Assembly: GCA_038223055.1 (NCBI GenBank)
Contig: JBBRHF010000203.1
Coordinates: 1-7,106, forward strand
Direction of reading: 5' to 3'
DNA: 7,106 bases
From: JBBRHF01 sp038223055
GTDB lineage: Bacteria > Actinomycetota > Actinomycetes > JACCUZ01
This document shows positions 1 through 5,268 of this stretch, piece after piece. Every line of letters starts with the position of its first letter. Positions within the stretch are counted from its first letter, which is position 1. The translations under genes and the position numbers were made by a program. A model generated the notes under the pieces. It worked only from the letters and a program-made list of their open reading frames with translations. It did no database searches and was not told the origin of the DNA.

Positions 1-84
1 CCCAGCTGCCCGCGCCAGCTCCAGGATGAGCCGCTGCTGGCCCCACTGGTGCCTCGACCGCACAGCCTTCAGGCGTGTGTCCAT
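1..84 (-). CDS. N-terminus of an unidentified leftward gene (partial)
   Basis: An ATG at 84-82 on the minus strand opens 28 codons that stay open to the window edge, giving a peptide that begins MDTRLKAVRSRHQWGQQRL and ends in a helical LILELARAAG. A purine-rich GAGG lies 5-6 bases before the ATG and could be the ribosome binding site. Codon choice fits a high-GC coding frame. The fragment is too short to place in a family, and most of the gene lies outside the window. It is divergent from vapB, with about 220 bases between the two starts. The main alternative is chance. Confidence 0.4.
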   Translation of the reverse strand, partial: MDTRLKAVRSRHQWGQQRLILELARAAG

Positions 85-166
85 GCTCGCCTCGCAGGTA
101 GGTATCAACCGGACTCCGTCCAGTGGATCACCACCCTCTGACAGCGACGCACGGAACGTGATGAGC

Positions 167-175
167 TGTGGATAA
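167..175 (-). promoter_or_regulatory. Single perfect DnaA-box 9-mer
   Basis: The + strand reads TGTGGATAA, which is the exact complement of the consensus DnaA box TTATCCACA. It lies in the gap between the leftward partial gene and vapB. Such an A/T-rich 9-mer is rare by chance in sequence this GC-rich. No second box or AT-rich unwinding region is visible nearby, so this is not an origin by itself. It could be a regulatory DnaA site or coincidence. Confidence 0.3.
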
Positions 176-295
176 CGGAGAGTCGTGGCTGCTGGCTGGC
201 CTCCTGGCGCCCGCGTTCAGCAGCTTCCTGCGCAAGACCGTCGGGGACGCGCCGACCGAGCTTCCCCCAGTAATACCTTCTAGTCTTACCGCTGG

Positions 296-301
296 TATCC
301 T
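296..301 (+). promoter_or_regulatory. Candidate -10 element for leaderless vapBC transcript
   Basis: TATCCT fits the actinobacterial TANNNT -10 pattern and ends 5 bases before the vapB ATG. Transcription would then start at or next to the start codon. No Shine-Dalgarno sequence precedes vapB, which agrees with a leaderless message. A short inverted repeat (ATACC at 273-277, GGTAT at 294-298) overlaps the site and could serve as an operator for VapB or VapBC autorepression. No clear -35 is visible. Inference from pattern only. Confidence 0.3.
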
Positions 302-306
302 GAAGC

Positions 307-531
307 ATGCGGGTGACGAGCAAGGGCCAGGTGACGATCCCCCAAGACATCCGGCGGCGTCTGGGGATCGAGCCCGGGAGCGAGGTCGAGTTCGAGGTCG
401 ACGCGGATGCGGTCCGGCTGGTCCGCAGGTCAACCGGAAGCGGCGCGGACCTGGTCAAGCGGATGAGGGGTCGCGGTCGGGTGTCGATGAGCACCGACGA
501 GATCATGGCACTGACCCGCGGCGACGCCTGA
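307..531 (+). CDS. vapB: VapB-type antitoxin, AbrB/SpoVT DNA-binding fold
   Basis: The 74-residue product is a typical size for an AbrB-type antitoxin. Residues 3-45 carry the swapped-hairpin signature: VTSKGQVTIP, then IRRRLGI and PGSEVEFEV. This N-terminal domain dimerises and binds the operator. The tail (about 46-74) is charged and variable and would wrap around the toxin and block its active site. The start is well fixed because an in-frame TGA sits only 6 bases upstream of the ATG, although a GTG two codons further in is possible. The stop is followed by 3 bases and then the toxin ATG, so the two genes form one transcriptional unit. In this family the antitoxin, alone and with toxin, represses its own promoter. 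The gene looks intact. Confidence 0.88.
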   Translation: MRVTSKGQVTIPQDIRRRLGIEPGSEVEFEVDADAVRLVRRSTGSGADLVKRMRGRGRVSMSTDEIMALTRGDA

Positions 532-534
532 CTC

Positions 535-942
535 ATGACGTTCGGCACCATCGTTGACTCCAACGTGCTGCTCGACGTGTTCACCAACGACGAGCAGTGG
601 GGCGACTGGTCCGCCGAGCATCTTGCCGGGGCCTTCGACCGCGGCCCTGTGATCATCAACCCGCTCATCTATGCGGAGCTCTCCGTCGGGTTCGGACGGA
701 TCGAAGACCTCGAGGACGCGCTACCCGAACGGATCCAGCGCGAGGATCTCCCCTGGGACGCCGCGTTCCTCGCCGGCCGTTGCTTCGTGCAGTACCGCCG
801 TCGAGGCGGTGCCCGACGCTCTCCCTTGCCCGACTTTTACATCGCCGCTCACGCCGCAGCGACAGGTCGCGCACTCCTGACCCGGGACCGCCGGCGCCTC
901 CTGGGACTCGTGCCCTCTCTGACGGTCATTGCCCCGACCTGA
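535..942 (+). CDS. vapC: VapC-type PIN-domain ribonuclease toxin
   Basis: The 135-residue protein is a complete PIN domain of normal VapC length. The four acidic residues expected to hold Mg2+/Mn2+ are visible: Asp8 in IVDSNVLLD, Glu48 in IYAELS, Asp100 in LPDFYIAAHA and Asp118 in LLTRDRRR. VapC toxins are endoribonucleases that cut tRNA or rRNA at specific sites and stop translation until neutralised by VapB. The target of this one cannot be predicted. It lies 3 bases after vapB, so translational coupling is likely. No residue is missing and no frameshift is seen, so the module appears functional. In this setting it probably acts as a stabilisation (addiction) module of the mobile region, which is inference from context. 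The stop is 36 bases from the stop of the convergent DUF7662-like gene. Confidence 0.9.
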   Translation: MTFGTIVDSNVLLDVFTNDEQWGDWSAEHLAGAFDRGPVIINPLIYAELSVGFGRIEDLEDALPERIQREDLPWDAAFLAGRCFVQYRRRGGARRSPLPDFYIAAHAAATGRALLTRDRRRLLGLVPSLTVIAPT

Positions 943-954
943 CGACGTCTCGAG

Positions 955-973
955 AAAACGGCGCACAGCGCCG
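955..973 (-). terminator. Intrinsic terminator of the folE2/DUF7662 unit
   Basis: A perfect 6-bp stem (CGGCGC with GCGCCG, 3-base loop) spans 959-973. Read on the minus strand it is followed at once by TTTTCT. It begins 6 bases past the stop codon of the leftward gene. The arrangement fits a rho-independent terminator for the leftward transcript. The hairpin may also slow readthrough from vapC, although no T tract follows on that side. Confidence 0.55.
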
Positions 974-978
974 CGTGG

Positions 979-1236
979 CTACCCCAGTCGGGCGAACACC
1001 ACTCGTCTCTGGAAGAAGCCCACCGTGTCGACACGCCATCCGGCGTCCTGCCAAGCTTTCGCTTGCGCCTGTCGGCCGTTAGACCACCATGTCTTCTTGG
1101 TGTAGGCGGTTGCGGGAAGGCCACCCACCATTCGGTCGATGTCAGCAAAGTCGATTGTGATGGATCGATCACCACGTTCCGCCGCGTCTGCAAGGTGTTC
1201 TCGCAACAGAACGAACTTGTCGTTTGCCGTGTTCAC
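979..1236 (-). CDS. Small DUF7662-like protein (function unknown)
   Basis: The 85-residue product has the layout I associate with the DUF7662 family: an N-terminal helix (FVLLREHLADAA), a strand and turn ITIDFADIDRMVGG, the signature LPATAYTKKTWWSN (residues 40-53), a helix QAKAWQDAGW and a closing strand VDTVGFFQRRVVFARLG. The double Trp followed by Asn and the AWQDAGW segment are the family's most conserved parts. Its biochemical role is unknown. The GTG at 1236 is preferred as start because it overlaps the folE2 stop as GTGA, a classic translational-coupling arrangement. The frame stays open upstream to an ATG at 1341, but that stretch is Arg/Pro-rich antisense of folE2 and not family-like. 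With folE2 broken upstream and the IS inserted, transcription of this gene is uncertain. A terminator follows it. Family name is from memory. Confidence 0.75.
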   Translation of the reverse strand: MNTANDKFVLLREHLADAAERGDRSITIDFADIDRMVGGLPATAYTKKTWWSNGRQAQAKAWQDAGWRVDTVGFFQRRVVFARLG

Positions 1237-1734
1237 GACGTCGGTCCGGCGCGCTGTACGGATGCGATGGCGTCGTGGCTGTGGATGCTCTCGATGTTCC
1301 GGACGGCGACGCGATGCGCCAGGCTGCGGGAGCGGCACCACAGCGACAGGTCGCGCACCATGTCTTCGACGAAGGCGGGATGGTCGTAGGCCTGCATGGT
1401 GATAACACGTTCGTCGGGGCGCTTGACGACCGGAAAGACCGGAGCCGAGCCAACGGTCCTTATCGCTGCGACAATCTCGTGCACCGGCAGAGGGTATGGG
1501 TTGTCTCCGTCGCCGAGCAAGGTGAGCGTTACCTGGCTGCGTTGATTGTGTGCGCCGTAGTCAGAGATGGCCCGTGAGCAGGGACATAGGCTGGTTACCT
1601 CGGACATGGCGGTGGTCTCTACCGCGACGACGTTTTCGTCGAGGCCCCCCGCGGATGATCAGGTTGTGGACTTGCCACCCCTCCGCGCCGCTGGCTGGCG
1701 CTACAACCTTCGTGGCGAGGTTGTCCCGGTCGTC
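1233..1734 (-). pseudogene. folE2: folE2-type GTP cyclohydrolase I (type IB), C-terminal remnant
   Basis: FolE2 converts GTP to 7,8-dihydroneopterin triphosphate, the first step of folate and of queuosine/7-deazaguanine synthesis. The family is recognised by VTSLCPCSRAISDYGAHNQRS, which carries the catalytic Cys and a metal-binding His, then VVKRPDERVITMQAYDHPAFVEDMVRD and the closing IESIHSHDA. The ATG at 1607 is internal. Homology continues upstream through LDENVVVAVET and, in another frame, APASGAEGW (compare the usual APVSG motif) up to about 1734. That means a frameshift at the six-C run 1645-1650 (one G too many in the gene sense). Beyond 1734 the IS256-type terminal repeat begins, and the N-terminal part, probably around a third of the 260-300 residue family length, is absent from the window. 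The remnant is probably non-functional. It overlaps the downstream DUF7662-like gene by 4 bases, so the two were an operon. Confidence 0.83.
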
Positions 1735-1757
1735 GTGGATTTTGAGGTGGCGGTCCC
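1734..1757 (+). repeat. Left terminal inverted repeat of the IS256-family element
   Basis: The sequence begins near CGTGGATTTTGAGG and includes GGTGGCGG at 1746-1753, followed by TCC. Its imperfect partner is at 3141-3163. FolE2 homology on the minus strand ends here. Confidence 0.5.
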
Positions 1758-1818
1758 CCGCCTGACGCCTGCCTTGCGGTAGGTGTTGGGCGTCCGCCAA
1801 AGACGACCCAGCACAGAC

Positions 1819-1825
1819 AAGGGGA
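1819..1825 (+). promoter_or_regulatory. Ribosome binding site fixing the transposase start
   Basis: AAGGGGA lies 5 bases before the GTG at 1831. No comparable site precedes the upstream in-frame GTG at 1783. This decides the choice of start for the transposase. Confidence 0.6.
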
Positions 1826-1830
1826 CCGCC

Positions 1831-3132
1831 GTGATCAAGCAGTACCAGACCAAGCCGTTGGACACGAGCGCGCTCGCCGTTCCGGAGCAGGTGAGCGTGG
1901 CGATGGGCGAGATCGCCGAGGACATGCGCGAGGGTTTGCTCGCACTGGCCGTGGGCGCCGGCCTGCAGGTGATGGGCGCCCTGATGGAGGCCGACGTGAC
2001 CGCGTTGGCCGGCCCCCGCGGGCGGCACAACCCCGAGCGGGCCGCGGTCCGCCACGGCACTGAGGCCGGGTCGGTGACCCTGGGTGGGCGCCGGGTGAGC
2101 GTGGCACGGCCGCGGGTGCGGGCCGCGGACGGCTCGGGGGAGCTTGCCGTTCCGGCCTACGAGCTGTTCTCCGGCACCGAGATCTTGGGCAGGATGGCGA
2201 TGGAGCGGATGCTCGCGGGCCTGTCGACGCGCCGCTACGGGGTCGGCCTCGAGCCGGTCGGGCAGCGCGTGCAGGCCGCCGCGACGGCGACGAGCAAGTC
2301 GGCGGTCTCGCGCAGGTTCGTGGCGATGACCGAGACCGCGCTGGGTGAGCTGCTCGCGGCGGACCTGTCGAGCTTGGACCTGGTGGCGTTCATGGTCGAC
2401 GGGGTGCACTTCGCCGAGCACTGCGCCATCGTGGCGCTCGGCATCGGGATCGACGGGACGAAGCACCCGCTGGCCCTGGTCGAGGGATCGACCGAGAACG
2501 CCACCCTGGTCACCGAGCTCATCGTGGGGCTGCGCGAACGGGGCCTGGAAGTCACCAAGCCCATCCTCGCGGTCTTGGACGGGTCCAAGGCGCTACGGCG
2601 CGCGGTGCTCGACGTGTTCGACCACCCGGTGCTCGCCAGGTGTCAGCTGCACAAGATCCGCAACGTGAAAGACAAGCTGCCGCAACGACTTCGCTCCCAG
2701 GTCGAGGCCCGGATGCGAGCCGCGTACCACGCCGAGTCCGCGCTGGCCGCCGAGGCGGCGCTGGAGGCGCTGGCCCGCGAACTGGACAAGACCCACCCCG
2801 GCGCGGCGGGCAGCCTGCGCGAGGGCATGGCCGAGACCCTGACCGTGTTGCGCCTGGACGTGGCACCCGCCCTGGCCCGCACCCTGCGCTCCACCAATGC
2901 GATCGAGTCGATGATCGGTATCTGCCGCGAGCACGCCAAGAACGTCAAACGTTGGCGGGACGGGCAGATGGCGCTGCGCTGGTGCGCCGCCGGCATGCTC
3001 GAGGCCGCCAAGCAGTTCCGCCGCGTCAACGGCCACCTTCACCTACCCGCCCTACGAGCCGCCCTGGAACGGCATGTCGCCGAGCACACTGTCCGCGCCC
3101 AGTGCCATGATGAGATCGGAAACGCAGCCTAA
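1831..3132 (+). CDS. IS256-family (mutator-like) DDE transposase
   Basis: The product is 433 residues when read from the GTG with a good ribosome binding site, close to the usual 400-430. All catalytic residues can be seen: Asp190 in AFMVDGVHF, Asp250 in AVLDGSKALRRA, and Glu359 in RSTNAIESMIG. The family's C-x-x-H motif follows the second Asp (ARCQLHKIRN, Cys271 and His274). The all-helical insertion expected between the second Asp and Glu is present (about 285-350). It would cut and join DNA at the element's terminal repeats, in this family by copy-out/paste-in through a circular intermediate. The frame is intact and codon use is strongly GC-biased, so the element may be active or recently arrived. 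The frame could also start at GTG 1783, adding 16 residues, but no RBS supports that. Confidence 0.92.
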   Translation: MIKQYQTKPLDTSALAVPEQVSVAMGEIAEDMREGLLALAVGAGLQVMGALMEADVTALAGPRGRHNPERAAVRHGTEAGSVTLGGRRVSVARPRVRAADGSGELAVPAYELFSGTEILGRMAMERMLAGLSTRRYGVGLEPVGQRVQAAATATSKSAVSRRFVAMTETALGELLAADLSSLDLVAFMVDGVHFAEHCAIVALGIGIDGTKHPLALVEGSTENATLVTELIVGLRERGLEVTKPILAVLDGSKALRRAVLDVFDHPVLARCQLHKIRNVKDKLPQRLRSQVEARMRAAYHAESALAAEAALEALARELDKTHPGAAGSLREGMAETLTVLRLDVAPALARTLRSTNAIESMIGICREHAKNVKRWRDGQMALRWCAAGMLEAAKQFRRVNGHLHLPALRAALERHVAEHTVRAQCHDEIGNAA

Positions 3133-3140
3133 ATGATCAT

Positions 3141-3163
3141 CGGGCCGCCACCGAAGTTCCATG
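3141..3163 (-). repeat. Right terminal inverted repeat of the IS256-family element
   Basis: It contains CCGCCACC (3145-3152), the complement of the left-end 8-mer, and runs outward to TTCCATG. It starts 8 bases after the transposase stop. A 14-bp perfect palindrome (AGTTCCATGGAACT, 3155-3168) straddles the outer edge. Confidence 0.5.
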
Positions 3164-3194
3164 GAACTCGGGACATCCTCGATCAGGACGACAA

Positions 3195-3267
3195 GAGCCG
3201 TATGACGGGAGACTGTCACGTACGGATCTGTGGGAGCCGGGGGGTGAGATCCCCCCGGCTACCCGAC
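3195..3267 (+). ncRNA. Group II intron 3' end: domains D5 and D6
   Basis: Positions 3195-3228 fold exactly as a 34-nt D5: a lower stem GAGCCGTAT/GTACGGATC, a two-base AC bulge (3218-3219), an upper 5-bp stem GACGG/CTGTC and a GAGA (GNRA) tetraloop at 3209-3212. The lower stem carries the AGC catalytic triad, with one G-A mismatch (G3197 with A3226) where a wobble pair is usual. D6 follows: GGG (3232-3234), a perfect 10-bp stem (3235-3244 with 3251-3260), loop TGAGAT, then a single unpaired A3261 and CCC (3262-3264). A3261 is the expected branch-point adenosine, 7 nt from the 3' splice site after GAC (3267). Domains D1-D4, a 5' GTGCG-type start and a reverse transcriptase are all absent from the window, so this is a remnant that cannot splice in cis. 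Confidence 0.8.
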
Positions 3268-3459
3268 CATATGAATTCGGGCCGCGACCGCGGGTATCGA
3301 GCAGAGGGCCGAATTCCAAGATCATGGGACCGAGATGGGGCCGAACTGCCCGGCACCCGCCGACGGCGGCTAGTACCGACCGGCAGGCGACATTGCCGCT
3401 GACCTGCACAAACGCCCCCGGCGAGCATCAGCCATGATCCCCCAACAAGCCCTCGACCT
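3268..3459. other. Non-coding spacer between intron tail and att core
   Basis: I see no gene here. An inverted repeat is present: GAATTCGGGCC (3273-3283) and GGCCGAATTC (3307-3316), differing by one inserted G, with a 23-base loop. It could form a hairpin at the former intron 3' exon. If the att core is a tandem or circular junction, this spacer is the opposite end of the integrative element. Confidence 0.4.
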
Positions 3460-3506
3460 GACTTTTAATCCGCGGGTTGTGGGTTCGAGTCCCACGGGGC
3501 CCACCA
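3460..3506 (+). repeat. Attachment core: 3' half of tRNA-Lys(TTT)
   Basis: The 47 bases match the 3' half of a tRNA-Lys. They hold the anticodon loop CTTTTAA (anticodon TTT at 3464-3466), the 3' anticodon strand TCCGC, the T arm GTGGG-TTCGAGT-CCCAC (3479-3495), the acceptor strand GGGGCCC, the discriminator A and an encoded CCA (3504-3506). The 5' side (acceptor, D arm, first anticodon strand) is missing. The bases just left of 3460 do not complete the anticodon stem, so identity starts there. The integrase gene ends 70 bp away. Tyrosine integrases of actinobacterial elements typically use the 3' end of a tRNA gene as att. This copy is therefore an att site and not a working tRNA. Confidence 0.8.
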
Positions 3507-3576
3507 TCGCTGACCTGGGGTTTCGTGCATGAAGACCGGTTGAACGAGTGATCAATGGTGCCAGCGTGGTGGCCAG

Positions 3577-4721
3577 TCAGCCCCACAGCGCATCCCCGAC
3601 GCGCTGTGCAGCATCTTCGGCCAGCTCCGGCATAACGTGGGAGTAGGTGCCCAGAGTCAGGCTGATCTGTGAGCGCCCGAGGATCTGCATGACCACGCGG
3701 GCCGGCACGCCCATCATCAGCATGACCGTGGCAGCGGTGTGCCGGGCGTCGTGCAGTTTGGCCGGCCGAACGCCGGCCGCTTTCAGCAGCGCCCGCCACG
3801 CCCGATGGTCCGAGCGCGGCTCGATCGGGGCTCCGTTGGGTTGGGTGAAGACGAGCCCGTGGTCCTGCCACACGTTCGCCGCGGCGATCCGTTCTTCGCG
3901 CTGGACGCCGCGGTGCTGGCGCAGCGCGTCTACCAGCGGGGTGGGTAGGGCGATCGTGCGCCTGCCGGCCGCTGACTTGGGTTCGACGAGCACCAGCCCC
4001 GCCCCCTCTGGTGTTGCAGCGCCTGGCGTACCCGCAGGGTCCCGGCATCGAGATCCACGGCGTCCCAGGGCAACCCGAGGGCTTCGCCCTGGCGTAGACC
4101 CAGTGCCAGCGCGACGGACCACCGGGCGCCGTTGCGCCGCTGTTCCGCTGCCCGCAGGACGCATCTGGCCTCCTCCGATGTGAGCGGGGCGACCTCGGCA
4201 CGCACGACGCTGGGGGCGTCGACCAGGGTGCACACGTTGCGCGCGACGCGCCCGCGCTGCGTGGCCACCTTGAGCGAGCGTGACAGGACCCGGTGTGCCT
4301 GCAGGACGGTGGCCGGGGACAGGCCGGCCGCGAGCAGATCGACGTACATGCGCTCGATGTGCTCGGGTTGGAGCCGGTCCAGCCGGTGGTGGCCGACCTT
4401 GGGCGCGAGCTGGTGTGCCACGAGCTGTCGGTACCGGGTCAACGTGGACGGGCGGACCTTTGGGGCCGCGATGGTGTCCAGCCAGTGCTCGAGCCGGGCG
4501 CCGACTGTGGCCGAGCGGCCCGCCTCGCCGCCGCTCCGCTCGCCGCGCTTGCGTTCCAGTGCGCGGACCTTGGTGACGACCTCGGCGCGGCGGCGCCCGG
4601 ACACGTGGCGCCGGTCCCGACGCCCGTTGTCGGTCAGACCCATCGATACGAAGCCGTGCCACCGGCCCGCGTCGTCCTGGTAGATCGTCGACTCACCGCT
4701 GGCGTTGCGTGATCGGCTCAT
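3577..4721 (-). pseudogene. int: Tyrosine-type site-specific integrase, one frameshift
   Basis: Read in two frames, the gene gives about 381 residues, a full-length phage/AICE integrase that recombines attP with the tRNA-Lys attB. Part one (4721 to about 4008, 238 aa) has an AP2-like arm-binding region (STIYQDDAGRWHGFVSMGL), a SAM-like core-binding domain (about 72-155) and the first catalytic Arg210 (ALGLRQGEALGL). Part two (about 4008 to 3577, 143 aa) has the beta-hairpin Lys (VEPKSAAGRRT), H-x-x-R as LHDARHTAAT and the nucleophile Tyr in GTYSHV. The usual His/Trp before the Tyr (LGHS) is Arg (LGRS). The frames join around CAGAG next to a run of G at 4002-4006. One missing base explains it, and ALQHQ-EGAGLVLVEPK reads smoothly across. 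The ATG at 4721 has AAGGGA upstream. A real mutation, a sequencing error or a -1 slip are all possible. Confidence 0.85.
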
Positions 4722-4873
4722 CTGTTTCCCTTCCGTGCGTGATTGCGCCGGTGCTGGTACGCCTACCGTTTGGTTCCGCGGGCAGCGGCGCCCGTGGTCG
4801 GTGCGGCGCCGGGCAGAGACCCGGACCGGTGGCAGCCGCTGAACCAGGGAGATGCCACGTCCCGCCATGAACG

Positions 4874-4889
4874 CGTTCCGCGCGGAACG
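4874..4889. promoter_or_regulatory. 16-bp perfect palindrome upstream of int
   Basis: CGTTCCGCGCGGAACG is its own reverse complement and lies about 150 bases upstream of the int start. The GTTCC/GGAAC arms and length resemble dimeric repressor or ParB-type sites (compare parS, GTTTCACGTGAAAC), but the match is loose. It is a candidate operator for int control, by inference. Confidence 0.4.
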
Positions 4890-5004
4890 TCCCACCGAAG
4901 CCAGGGCGAATCAGTGACCATCACGCCCCCGGTCCGATGCCTCGTTGGTCGCGTCCCGCAGCGATCGCGGTCCCGCCGACGGTACGCCCGAGTGGGACGC
5001 TTTG

Positions 5005-5046
5005 CGCGCCCGGAACCGGTGGACGGGGTACCGGCTTCGGGGCGCG
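5005..5046. terminator. Strong GC-rich hairpin between xis and int
   Basis: The arms CGCGCCCGGAACCGGT (5005-5020) and ACCGGCTTCGGGGCGCG (5030-5046) pair almost completely around a 9-base loop. There is no T tract on either side. GC-rich actinobacterial terminators often lack one, so it may terminate leftward transcription from xis before int or act as a structural site. Confidence 0.4.
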
Positions 5047-5054
5047 GCAAGTAG

Positions 5055-5077
5055 CTGACCCGGTGACTCAGGGTCAG
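5055..5077. repeat. Second short inverted repeat in the int-xis gap
   Basis: CTGACCC (5055-5061) and GGGTCAG (5071-5077) form a perfect 7-bp stem with a 9-base loop, 8 bases after the larger hairpin. The role is unknown. It could be part of the same terminator or a protein-binding site. Confidence 0.35.
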
Positions 5078-5268
5078 GAAGCATCCTCAGAGGGGTGAGC
5101 GAGGGAGCCGCAAACTGCGCAGCTTCGGTGGGCGCATCGCCTTCTGGGCGGCCAGGAGCGCTGGTCGCAATGTGGCTGAACCGTCATGCGGCATGGCTCC
5201 TCGTGCACGGCGGGTCAGCGGACGAGTTGTACCCGACGTGCGATTCGAGTCAGCCGGTGTTTGAATTT

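Larger units (their letters stand above)
1734..3163 (+). mobile_element. IS256-family insertion sequence
   Basis: The element is about 1.43 kb, within the usual 1.3-1.5 kb of the family, and carries one transposase gene. Imperfect terminal inverted repeats of about 23 bp bound it: inward from 1734 and inward from 3163 on the other strand they share TGGA, TT and the 8-mer GGTGGCGG (1746-1753 and complement at 3145-3152), about 17 matches with one gap. Family members normally leave 8-9 bp target duplications. None is seen, since the left flank is folE2 and the right flank leads into a group II intron tail. The exact ends are therefore estimates, supported on the left by where folE2 homology stops. 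Confidence 0.65.
4722..5268. other. Non-coding int-xis gap with palindrome and hairpins
   Basis: I see no convincing gene in these 547 bases. ORFs exist on both strands, but their composition is Arg/Pro/Gly-rich and none has a recognisable motif or a well-placed ribosome site. The stretch holds a 16-bp palindrome and two neighbouring hairpins, listed separately. It may contain the integrase promoter and arm-type binding sites. In most elements of this type xis and int are much closer. Confidence 0.5.

Noticed and set aside
105..668. Long leftward ORF across vapB and vapC
   Set aside because: It is Ser/Arg/Pro-rich shadow coding opposite an excellent toxin-antitoxin pair and shows no motif.
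1547..1556. GTGTGCGCC as a possible group II intron 5' end (GTGCG type)
   Set aside because: It is the antisense of the conserved FolE2 segment DYGAHNQ and lacks downstream intron structure.
1233..1607. FolE2 as a complete short gene from the ATG at 1607
   Set aside because: The ATG is only 7 codons before the catalytic CPC motif, and family members have a large N-terminal part. Homology continues upstream in a shifted frame.
1567..1782. Rightward ORF ending GWRYNLRGEVVPVVVDFEVAVPRL
   Set aside because: It looks protein-like, but it is antisense to the FolE2 remnant (APASGAEGW region) and runs on through the IS terminal repeat.
1655..3139. ATGATCA at 1655-1661 and 3133-3139 as a target-site duplication of the IS256 element
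   Set aside because: The left copy lies inside continuing folE2 homology, 73 bases outside the likely IS end, and the right copy lies inside the right terminal region. The match is only 7 bp.
3370..3376. CTAGTAC as another IS701 terminus
   Set aside because: Only 7 bases agree with the end at 6941, and the following sequence differs.
3370..3555. Leftward ORF containing VGPVGLEPTTRGLKV
   Set aside because: This peptide and its sister GPRGTRTHNPRIKS are the familiar antisense translations of a tRNA 3' half. They arise from the att core and are not a gene.
3577..4662. 361-aa leftward ORF as a single integrase
   Set aside because: Only its last 143 residues are integrase-like. The N-terminal part is an out-of-frame Arg/Pro/Gly-rich shadow of the true N-terminal frame.
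5238..5256. GATTCGAGTC as a second tRNA/att copy
   Set aside because: Only the T-loop-like core matches. No flanking stem or acceptor sequence of tRNA-Lys is present.
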